This document shows positions 15,001-27,000 of a stretch of DNA of 64,000 nt, in pieces. This DNA comes from Lytechinus pictus (Eukaryota > Echinodermata > Echinoidea > Temnopleuroida > Toxopneustidae), in contig NC_087252.1 of NCBI RefSeq assembly GCF_037042905.1, positions 3,249,501 through 3,313,500 of the forward strand, given 5' to 3'. The notes under the pieces are model-generated. The model had not been told where the DNA came from and did no database searches. It saw only the letters and a program-made list of their open reading frames with translations. Each line of letters starts with the position of its first letter. The stretch's first letter is position 1. A program made the translations under genes and the position numbers.

Positions 15001-18000
15001 AGAAAGCGATTAAAGCGAGCGAGTGAACAAAATTTATACCCCTCTTTCTATAGGAAAAGCTAATTTTGCAATAGATTGTTTAAAAAATAATCACAATTAC
15101 TCCATCTTCGGTTTTCATGCCCTTGCCTTGGGTATTGAAGACTTTACCTTGAGGTTAGAGCCTTGAGTACAACACTGAATAGCCGACTAATGCCATGATT
15201 AACTTCGAACTGGTTAATTCCGATCTTTACGTTTAATTAGGTTTTATGTTAGCTTATTTGCCATGGTTTGTCTAGTCCGTATACAAAACCAGTCCTAGAT
15301 CTAAAAAAATTATCTTAGTTCGAGTCTAGTCTCTAGATCTAGACTCTGATCTACGCTGTATCAGCATGGAACCACTAGTGTACCAAAGGGGGGGGGGGCA
15401 GACTGCCCCTCTGACGAGTCACAACTGATTCAGCGGACGTGCCCCCCCCCCCTTTGAGATGCCAAATTAATAATTTGTAATGTAAAATGCAATGAAAAGA
15501 CGTATGTCCCCTCTTTTGAACGTGAAGATCTTTTTTTTTTTTTTTTTTTTTGGGGGGGGGGGCTTGTCACATTTTTTCGCGGACGAAATTTCCTCCAGAA
15601 AATTTGCCCCCCTTTTGGAAAATCCTAAGTACGCCAGTGCATCAGTGGCGTAGCTACGGGGGGGGGGCACGTGCCCCCCCCCCCCCTGAGATTTGGTGTG
15701 CCCCCCAGAAAAAAATTGGCAGAGCAAAAAAAAAAGGGGGGGAGAAAGATGAAAAGAAAAAGGAAAAGAAGAATAAAGACAGGATAAAAAAAGAAGAGGA
15801 AAAAAGGGGAAGAAGGCGAGTGAATGAAATAATGTGAGGGAAAAATCTTTCATGTTACTATATAAGATTTTTGCTTGCGCTTCGCGCCAGAATTGCCTGT
15901 TCGATGAGATTCATTTCTTGCTCAATAGGCTGATATGGAGCAAGTTTTGAAGTCAATATACAAAACATATTTTAGCTCGGGACTTCGTTTGATCTTTCTT
16001 GATTTTTTTTCATTTACAAATTTAAGTGCTCTGTGAAATGTCCGTTTTATGGTCTACATATCAGCATTTTAAGTTCACGCGGCGTGGTCACATTGTTGGA
16101 TTTGCCAAGTTCATAATGTCTACGTGTATTCCATAGTGTTCCATTAAACAAATGTATTCAGAATGCCCAGATTCTAGGTCTAAATCTAAAACATGCGCGA
16201 TAGCCTGCATGTTCTTTATTTAAAATGTACGTAAATTATCAGGTTTTACATCAGAATAACAATAATTGTCTGCTCACGCTTCACGATCGCATTGTTAATG
16301 ATACCCAATTAATTACACCTTTTTATGATTACAAAAATTAATAGAGTGTCCTGCTTTTAGGTCTAAAATCTCAATTTTCTTCCTCTCGCGCTCGCATCAA
16401 TTGTTTAGTTACATACCTTTCCCATTTATTAATACAAAAAGTGCTTAGAATTATCATTTTTTAGGTCGGAATGTCAAAAATTGCTAGCGCTTCGCGCTCG
16501 CATTATTGAAATATATACCGTCTTCGTGGGTAACTGGAAGCAGTCCTTAACAGGTCCCTTTGCGATAATGCTAGAACAGTTAATACAAATTTCTGCTCGT
16601 GCTTGGCGTTTGCAGTAACCATCTAGTTACATACGAATCTTGTTCAGGATCACACAAACCATTGCCCATAATTTTTTTTTAAATCGCTCGCGCTTCGCGC
16701 TCACACTTTTTATAAGGCTTATGAGATTATTTCATATTTATGTCGTTTTATAAGAGTAAAACTAAGAAGTGACTGATCGGGGAAAATATAGGTGAAGATA
16801 ATTTCGGGCCCCGTCCCCTATTGGCGAAAGTCCGATCCGCCCTTGTGACACATACACACACACCAGAAAAAAATGGCCGGTGCCCCCCCCCCCTCCTGAA
16901 AAAGCAAGGACCCCCCAGTGCCCCCCCCAGGAAAAAAATCCTACCTACGCCACTGCAGTGCATGGAACGTATTCTAACGTCAGGCACAAACTAACGTCAG
17001 TGATCTTGATCCCCGTCTTCACCCCAAATTAAGGATTTCTTAGCTGAAAAAAAAATTGACAAGCAAAAAAAAAAAAAAAAAAAGATCTTCACGTTCAAAA
17101 GAAGGGACATAAGTATTTTTTGGTTGCATTTTGACATTACAAATTATTATTTTTGCTCCTCAAAGGGGGGGGGGGGGGGCTCGCCCCCTGGATCAGTTGT
17201 AAATCGTCAGGGGGCAATCTGCCCCCCCCTCCCCCCTTTGGTACACTAGTTGTTCCATGCTGATACAGCGTAGATCAGAGTCTAGATCTAGAGACTAGAC
17301 TAGAACTAAGATATTTTTTAGATCTAGGACTGGTTCTGTATACGGACTAGACGTATTAAACCATGGTAAATAAAATCAAACGTAAAATTAAGTTCGGAAT
17401 TGACCGGTTCGAAGTTAACCATGGCATTATTCGGCTATTACTATTAGTATTAGGCATTAGACAGGTCCAGATTTGAGGTAAAGTTAATGCGCTAGCCTAA
17501 GCTAGCCCTAGCCTAGCACATGTCTTGCCATTAATGGCAGCTAGTTTGATAAGTGTTTAAGAATTGGAGATATATATATATATATATATCTAAGCCTATA
17601 AGGCCTGTGTAATTTGACGATGCTAATTCATTCTGAGCAACGTGAATGCTTACGACCGGTGTAGCGGCGGATTTGGTTCACCGGCGGATACCGTATCCGC
17701 CGGCAGATATGGTTCTAAATGGCCGATATCGTTTTTAATTGGAACCATATCCGCCGGGTTTGACGCGGCTTGATGTTTGCAGATTTGGTTCCTCGGCGGA
17801 TTTGGTTCTATTGACTATACGTTTAATATTGATTTGGACCGACAACCTCGACAGCGCGCGCATGTGCGGCTCTGCAGGCAATGTCGATCGCAATGGGGGG
17901 GGGGGGATTTTCGTCCGCCTTTAGTGAATTCTTATTCAGGGGCGGATCCATACAGCTTTTGACAAAGGGCTCGATGGGGATGAGGATTAATAGGAGAAAT

Positions 18001-21000
18001 GATGTCTCGATATTTCATTTATTACATAGACCTGGCACATACGCCAAAACTATGCTATTTATAATTATAAGATTTTGATGACATTTTCATCATTTTATTT
18101 TGTGAATTTTTATACTATTTTCAGTCCGCAGTATGCATCGATCTCTTTAACTGTGCTTTTTCACACCATGTTTAGTGTCAGTTTGCCAGACTGTTTGGCG
18201 AAAATGTGCACCCCATATAGGCCTATAGGTTTTTTTTAAACTACAAATGTTTAGAAAAAAATCAACTAGTTAAAACTTCATATTTCAAAATAAATGATGC
18301 AAATTATGTATGAAAATATGTTTTGCTGTAAACTCATATCATTGCTTGTAGAATGCTAATTTTTGGTAAAAACATAAATTTGATATTTCTAACAAACATC
18401 AAAAAAAGAATGTCAAAACGTAATCAACTTCTTATGTAGTTTATTGTAAGCCTATTTTTAATTTTTCATGTATTAAAAAAAACATTTTTTTTTTCAATAT
18501 TAAGGAAACTGAATTAATTAAAGGGGACCGGAAGTTCACCCTGACAAAAGTTAGATACGCCACGTTTGGTGCTTCCTAATTTACCTCTCAGTCATCAAAT
18601 TTTAAGATCAATATGGGATCTTTAGTGAAATATAATTTCTCCTTTATATCTTTTGTTTCTCATTATACCCCTCCTGGTTTTCATTTCTTTATTTGTTTTG
18701 CCTTTCATTCTATCCCTGCTAATTTCGCCCCTTTTGCCTCTTTTCCAGTTTCGTAACCTTTCTGGCACATTATGAATAATATATCTGGGGCGTATACGCG
18801 TGGGTAATATAGCACCAAAAAGAAGAAAGAGGAAGGGGAGGGAGAGAAAATTAAAAAAAATATACGAGAAAATGTGGAGGAAATAATAGTAATACATTGG
18901 AATTTCGTAAATCAAGATTTTCATTTGCAGTGATCATTATTCACACTTCCCTTTAGAAAGCTTATTACAGAATACTGATTTTAATTATCGAAACTGCCAT
19001 TGTTTGCCTTCATTTAATACTCTGTATTAATCATATTAATTGATGCATCTTGTGCCCAATTTATCCCTAAAATTGTGATAAGAAGGATTTTTCATACTGC
19101 AATAAATTAATAGGTATGAAATGAATTAACAAATGCATGTTATTTGAATACAAGCATTATCTTGGGGGAAAATTCTTTGTATACTAGTAGTGCAGCAGAC
19201 ATTGACAATTGAATGAAGACTAAATGTGGACTATTTAAAGACCCAGACCAGACCCCAAAATTTAATTGACAAATCAGACAAATCGAAAGCTATTAATTTA
19301 AACTAAAAACAGAAATGCAAGTTTCATGCAGTCATCGCTTACAGCTGAATATTTTGCTTAAGAATAACTCCAATTATCGGGTTTCGAAAATGCTTTCATC
19401 GGCCTCGCAATGTTAGAAGTGGTGAAATTCCATAGAGTTGTAACAAGAAAATGCGTTATTTTCTTCTTTCAGATTACGCATTTTATTTTTTCACTCTTAT
19501 CACATAGAGATAACATAAATATCATTTTCTGCAAGCTTTAATTGATGAAATCTACCGCTTTTGACTAGTTTTCTCGTACCAAGTGACGTATGTGAATGAA
19601 GGATATCGCGATAGCGCAAGAACGATATCTTCCGAAGAGAGTGGTACTGAATCCGCCAGAGTAGAACACGATCCGCCGGCGGATTTGGTGTCTAGAACAG
19701 TATCTGCCAGGCGCAGGATCCGACGGTACACCGGCACTGGTCGAGGCAAAGTCCACGCGCATGCGTACTCTTAATCCGAAGACGCAAGTCATGAATATTC
19801 ATATGTTGGTCCAGAACTCGGTGGGAAAAATAATTTCGCGGACCGGGTTCTGGAGACTGCAAGACGGCAGATGGCTACCCCGACAAGGCCCGGTTCCGCC
19901 ACAATATCATCTTTGACATGCTATGTCATTTGCAGGTCTTGCTAAATTGTGAAGTATATTACATCTTCTTTTGCATCATGCTCGATAGATTAGGATTTTT
20001 TTTCGAGCAGAAAGTTTAGAGTGGAAGTTTGTCCCTTTCTGATTGGACACTATGGTATCACATCCTTATTGTCTGTACACAGCCAGCATTTTTCTCCCAG
20101 CTTTAATTTCAAACCTTTAATGTGAGTTACTTTTCCATAAAACTTGTAAACCCAAAAGGAGAGCAGTAGAAAAACAAAAATGACAGTGTCGTCAGAGAAA
20201 AAAGTAATATACATGCATGCTTCTACCATGTCTACTAAGTTCAGAAGATATCTGATAGTACTCGGAACAGGACATTGCCCGTATTTGCTCATGACACAGT
20301 GGTTGCTCCTAATTAATTACAAGAACTTGCTTGTCCATGCAATTCAGTGTCACCATTTTATCTATGGCTTAATGCAGTTGCTGCCCAGCCGTCAAATCAT
20401 ATCATAATTAATACTTAAAATGTTAAGCGAAGTAACACAGCTATGAGAGATATGTTATGGGAGATTTACGAGGAAGGTTGGTTGCAAAGGAATGGGACAG
20501 ATGGTAGTATAGAGAGGAACATGGTGTAAAATGTAGGTTTCGCCTTTGTAATTCCGAAGGTTCGTGATTCCGAATCACGTATATTGCCTATAGATTCGTT
20601 AATCCGAAAAAGAAAAAGGGCTCGTTAATCCGAATATTTGTGGCGTTATTGCGAAGGTTCGTTAATCCAAAAACAATATAGGAATAAGTATTCCGAGGGT
20701 TCGTTATTCCAAAAACGAAATAAGGCTCGTTATTCCGAAAATGAAATAAGGTTTGTTAATCCGAAGGTTCATAAGTCAGAAAGCGAAAAAAGGCTCGTTA
20801 TTCCGAAGGTTCGTTAGTCCGAAAATGAAATAAGGTTCGTAATTCCGAAGATTCGTTGTTCCGAAAATGAAATAAGGTTTGTTAATCCGAAGGTTCATTA
20901 GTCAGAAAGCGAAATAAGGCTCGTTATTCCGAAGGTTCGTTAATCCGAAAATGAAATAAGGTTCGTAATTCCGAAGGTTCGTTGTTCCGAAAAATGAAAC

Positions 21001-24000
21001 AATCTGTGGTTATGTGGGTGGGAGGGCAGGGGTGCGACGGAACGCATTTCCCTTGGGGGAGCTAAAAGGGGAATTATTATGTCAAAATGATCTCTTTGGA
21101 GATATTTCACCATGAGATTATCATCTGTGTGATATCGTTGTGTGTTTTGTTGTAATCAAGTTGAGCAAAGCCTTTTTGAAGGGATTTTTGATCATTATTG
21201 TATATTTTTGGGACATTTCAATAAAAATGAAAATAAGACATTCCGAGCAGTTTTCGTAATCATAAAAACTTTTATGATATTCCAAACTGAAAAAAATGGA
21301 CTATCTTAGCATTGTTATAAACAGAAAAAAGGTGAGTACCTTAATTACCGCCCTTTCACACGAAAAAAAAATTATTTGAATGATGATTCCAGTGAAAAAT
21401 ACGGCTTGTGACGAATATTTAGCACGTGTGAAACCAAACTAGAACATGATTAGAATCATGAACGCAATCACAGTCACGATAAGAATAGCAATCATCATTA
21501 CAATAATGATTCAAGATTCTCGAGTGAAAATGCCCTAATGCGAACGCGAAGCGCGAGCAAAAAAAATAAAAAAGAGTATTAATATTGAAAACTGAACATT
21601 AATTTTCCAAATAAGCATTTGTTTTTTGAAAAAGTGCATTTTTCCTACGGGGATTTTTATTTCTTCAGTAGAAGATATTAAAATGACACATCCTCCCCTA
21701 TAAATCCCTTATCTGGAGGTTATTTCGTTTTCGGATTAACGAACCTTCGGAATATTCCAATCTTCGGAACAACGAATGTAACCCAAAATGTTTCATTTGT
21801 ATAGATTATTTTGAATCACATGCATTGCTTGATACCCCAAAATATATGTTACACTTTTTGTTTATTTGACCTTTAATGAGCGTAAATTACTACAAGGTGA
21901 TCTCTATATGTGTTTTCCCCTACCTTTTAAATGTGCATTCCATTTTCAATAAGCTTGAATTTTATACCAAACATGACATGTTTATCCAGTACACTAAATA
22001 AACCTTAATTAAGAGATTGGCCTATGTGAAAGGGGGGGGGGGTGGATTATGACGTCAGGAAATGACATTGATGACATTGCCTAATGATGACAAAGTAGCC
22101 CCTGTCAGAATATACACATCCTCAACATAACTCTCAGCGAAATATACTAATGCCCAACTTATTTGTGTTCCAAACATGATATATTCTGCATTGTATGTTG
22201 CATTATTTACATTTGTGACCCATTTTGACACTGTATGACCTTGAATGCACTGGAAACGTTTTAAATGCCTTGTGATTATAATTTCCGCATTTGATTTTGG
22301 ATTTGCTTTAATATCAAACATGATATGTTTATTCCACTCAGTAGAAAAGTAATACTCTAGAGAAATATAGGAAAGGTGTTACCAAAGCAAATTATGATCA
22401 AATTTGTTGCATTTTGGAATTGTTAGGTATCACAATTAATTGCAGACACAGAAGCAAATGCTCATATTATTTTATCGGCAGATGGCTACCCCGACAAGGC
22501 CCGGTTCCGCCACAATATCATCTTTGACATGCTATGTCATTTGCAGGTCTTGCTAAATTGTGAAGTATATTACATCTTCTTTTGCATCATGCTCGATAGA
22601 TTAGGATTTTTTTTCGAGCAGAAAGTTTAGAGTGGAAGTTTGTCCCTTTCTGATTGGACACTATATTGTCTGTACACAGCCAGCATTTTTCTCCCAGCTT
22701 TAATTTCAAACCTTTAATGTGAGTTACTTTTCCATAAAACTTGTAAACCCAAAAGGAGAGCAGTAGAAAAACAAAAATGACAGTGTCGTCAGAGAAAAAA
22801 GTAATATACATGCATGCTTCTACCATGTCTACTAAGTTCAGAAGATATCTGATAGTACTCGGAACAGGACATTGCCCGTATTTGCTCATGACACAGTGGT
22901 TGCTCCTAATTAATTACAAGAACTTGCTTGTCCATGCAATTCAGTGTCACCATTTTATCTATGGCTTAATGCAGTTGCTGCCCAGCCGTCAAATCATATC
23001 ATAATTAATACTTAAAATGTTAAGCGAAGTAACACAGCTATGAGAGATATGTTATGGGAGATTTACGAGGAAGGTTGGTTGCAAAGGAATGGGACAGATG
23101 GTAGTATAGAGAGGAACATGGTGTAAAATGTAGGTTTCGCCTTTGTAATTCCGAAGGTTCGTGATTCCGAATCACGTATATTGCCTATAGATTCGTTAAT
23201 CCGAAAAAGAAAAAGGGCTCGTTAATCCGAATATTTGTGGCGTTATTGCGAAGGTTCGTTAATCCAAAAACAATATAGGAATAAGTATTCCGAGGGTTCG
23301 TTATTCCAAAAACGAAATAAGGCTCGTTATTCCGAAAATGAAATAAGGTTTGTTAATCCGAAGGTTCATAAGTCAGAAAGCGAAAAAAGGCTCGTTATTC
23401 CGAAGGTTCGTTAGTCCGAAAATGAAATAAGGTTCGTAATTCCGAAGATTCGTTGTTCCGAAAATGAAATAAGGTTTGTTAATCCGAAGGTTCATTAGTC
23501 AGAAAGCGAAATAAGGCTCGTTATTCCGAAGGTTCGTTAATCCGAAAATGAAATAAGGTTCGTAATTCCGAAGGTTCGTTGTTCCGAAAAATGAAACAAT
23601 CTGTGGTTATGTGGGTGGGAGGGCAGGGGTGCGACGGAACGCATTTCCCTTGGGGGAGCTAAAAGGGGAATTATTATGTCAAAATGATCTCTTTGGAGAT
23701 ATTTCACCATGAGATTATCATCTGTGTGATATCGTTGTGTGTTTTGTTGTAATCAAGTTGAGCAAAGCCTTTTTGAAGGGATTTTTGATCATTATTGTAT
23801 ATTTTTGGGACATTTCAATAAAAATGAAAATAAGACATTCCGAGCAGTTTTCGTAATCATAAAAACTTTTATGATATTCCAAACTGAAAAAAATGGACTA
23901 TCTTAGCATTGTTATAAACAGAAAAAAGGTGAGTACCTTAATTACCGCCCTTTCACACGAAAAAAAAATTATTTGAATGATGATTCCAGTGAAAAATACG

Positions 24001-27000
24001 GCTTGTGACGAATATTTAGCACGTGTGAAACCAAACTAGAACATGATTAGAATCATGAACGCAATCACAGTCACGATAAGAATAGCAATCATCATTACAA
24101 TAATGATTCAAGATTCTCGAGTGAAAATGCCCTAATGCGAACGCGAAGCGCGAGCAAAAAAAATAAAAAAGAGTATTAATATTGAAAACTGAACATTAAT
24201 TTTCCAAATAAGCATTTGTTTTTTGAAAAAGTGCATTTTTCCTACGGGGATTTTTATTTCTTCAGTAGAAGATATTAAAATGACACATCCTCCCCTATAA
24301 ATCCCTTATCTGGAGGTTATTTCGTTTTCGGATTAACGAACCTTCGGAATATTCCAATCTTCGGAACAACGAATGTAACCCAAAATGTTTCATTTGTATA
24401 GATTATTTTGAATCACATGCATTGCTTGATACCCCAAAATATATGTTACACTTTTTGTTTATTTGACCTTTAATGAGCGTAAATTACTACAAGGTGATCT
24501 CTATATGTGTTTTCCCCTACCTTTTAAATGTGCATTCCATTTTCAATAAGCTTGAATTTTATACCAAACATGACATGTTTATCCAGTACACTAAATAAAC
24601 CTTAATTAAGAGATTGGCCTATGTGAAAGGGGGGGGGGGTGGATTATGACGTCAGGAAATGACATTGATGACATTGCCTAATGATGACAAAGTAGCCCCT
24701 GTCAGAATATACACATCCTCAACATAACTCTCAGCGAAATATACTAATGCCCAACTTATTTGTGTTCCAAACATGATATATTCTGCATTGTATGTTGCAT
24801 TATTTACATTTGTGACCCATTTTGACACTGTATGACCTTGAATGCACTGGAAACGTTTTAAATGCCTTGTGATTATAATTTCCGCATTTGATTTTGGATT
24901 TGCTTTAATATCAAACATGATATGTTTATTCCACTCAGTAGAAAAGTAATACTCTAGAGAAATATAGGAAAGGTGTTACCAAAGCAAATTATGATCAAAT
25001 TTGTTGCATTTTGGAATTGTTAGGTATCACAATTAATTGCAGACACAGAAGCAAATGCTCATATTCTTTTATCAAATTATGGTTCAATATAAATTTTCCA
25101 AATTGGATGAAACGTAAAGGGAATTATACATAAAATTAAAAGTGTGGTGTGTTCCTCGGTAAAAAAATAGTTGTTTTGTCATGCTTCTCACTTTCCGCCC
25201 TTTCAGACAGTACAAAATCGTAATTTTAATGATGATTCCAGTGCAAAAATAAGGTTAATAACGCGTTTTCAGCAAACTAAAAAATGATGAGAATCACGAA
25301 CGCTAATCACAACCACGAATTCAAATTATACTCCGGAAGTGAATTCTAGTTAAGTTTCACACAAATTACGGTAAGAATTTTGATAATAATAATAATAACA
25401 AAATAGAGTATTTCTAAAGCGCCAAATCCACATTGATTATGTGCTTAAAGGCGCTGAAATATACTTGGTATATTATTATCACCCCGGCTGTAGCTGAGCG
25501 GCCATATAGGCGCTAAAGCATTCAAGGAATAAATCCTACCGGGTACCCATTCACCACACCTGGGTCGATTGCAGCACAATGTGGATAAATTTCTTGCCGA
25601 AGGAAATTACGCCATGGCTGTGGTTCGAACCCACAACCCTCTGTTTCAAAGTCCAAAGACTAATCCACTGGGCCACAACGCTCCACATTTTGCGTGTAAA
25701 AGGCTTGAACTCCCAAAACATTATACTCTGACCGTCATTAGTTGTGCTACCTTACATTTCCCCAAAGCACCAAATGTTATCACCTATAAGTTTCATTACA
25801 GTAGAGTCTTTTACCATTTACAGTCAAGATGGTTCTACATTCCACGATATCTTAATGATAAATCACACGGAGATATTCGCATTCATCCGTAAACGAAACA
25901 TTGAATTATAATTTGATGAAAAACTATGAGCATTTTGCTTCTGTGTCTTACTACTCTGACCGCAATTAATTGTGATGCCTAACAATTCCAAAAAGCAACG
26001 AATTTTATCATAATTTGCTTGATTGCAACAGAGAGTGTTTTACCATTAACAGTCAAGATGGTTATACATTCCTCAGTGTAGTCAGGATAACGCACAACAA
26101 GATCATATTCTGATTCATCCGCCAACGAAACATCCCATATTGTTAGATAAGAACCGATTACCGAAGCATCTCCGTCACATGGGGTGCATTTTTCGATGTA
26201 ATTGAATAAAATTTTCGAGTCGTAATTCCGCTTCAATGTTATATGCACTCCATAGGTTAGGTTGATTTGCATACACCGTAGATTGACGTCATCTCCAGCA
26301 GTTACGGATTTGTATTCACGTTTTACATCTTGAATAAAAAAAATAATCAATTTCTTCCTATTATTAGTAAATTGCATAAAACTCCAAGTATATAGTGATC
26401 ACTATCATTAGTTACCCGTACGGAGTACATGGAGTATGTAGCCGCATGATATATACTTCATATACATTCCTATAGTACAACTAATCATATAGGATCGAAT
26501 AATAATACACTGTAAAAATAAAGGCTTATTTCAGATAGAAATGCATATATTACATTTAAATGTACTCAACACATATTGTTTAAATTTTGGAGGTTTAGAT
26601 AAATAACAAGATGAGTACATTTTAATAATATTTTATAGGTATCCACTGCTCATGATTATTTTTATTCGTTAATGAATACAATATTTGCCAATATAAATAA
26701 TAATATGTGTCTGTTATGGTGGCAAGCATTCCTGTGTATTTATTTTTTTTTATAACGGTTGAATTGACATCTAATTAAAATCAATCAAAATTAACATTAT
26801 TTATCAAAACGTATATTTATCAACAGATCAAGACTCTCCTAAACCATATGGGCCTTGATAAGAGATTGGCTATGTGGTTGACCCAAATATGATTGATTCA
26901 GTTGAATACTTTTTGAAAATCAATTCTTTATTCATTCAAATTCAAAGAGGTAAAAAACATATGCACAATGCAAACAATTATTAGAAGTGCCAAAAATACT

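Larger units (their letters stand above)
9494..19839. mobile_element. Composite Mutator-like element, 10.3 kb
   Basis: Perfect terminal inverted repeat beginning GCGAAATTATTTTTCCCACC, continuing for over 100 bp. Flanked by the 9-bp duplication GGACCGGGT (9485-9493, 19840-19848), the Mutator hallmark. Removing later insertions, its inverted arms run 9494-9655, 13209-13230, 14113-14244, 15178-15540 on the left and 17060-17659, 19731-19839 on the right, about 0.7 kb each. No transposase seen. It splits the 3' LTR of the older retrotransposon. Confidence 0.85.
6004..19903 (+). mobile_element. Non-autonomous LTR retrotransposon, 3' LTR split by insertion
   Basis: 5' LTR 6004-6394 (391 bp, TGTAGCATAATG...CCGCCACA). 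3' LTR 9158-9493 plus 19849-19903, which also sums to 391 bp once the inserted element and one copy of its target duplication are removed. Element target duplication ATAT (6000-6003, 19904-19907). Putative primer-binding site tggtggcagcggtggga at 6396 and polypurine tract tttgggaggggatg at 9144-9157 set plus orientation. The internal region is about 2.8 kb and holds a minisatellite, an inserted hairpin element and no recognisable gag or pol. LTR copies differ at a number of sites, so it is not brand new. Confidence 0.85.

Noticed and set aside
20545-20995. CRISPR-like array of short repeats
   Set aside because: Repeats are contiguous and degenerate with no unique spacers, in a eukaryotic context.
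22055-22321. 88-codon minus-strand ORF, duplicated at 24652-24918
   Set aside because: Part of the ~300-bp repeat family also present at 4485-5290, where the frame is not kept.
26509-26600. Another CACTGTAAAAA element
   Set aside because: One end only; no matching inverted terminus found nearby.
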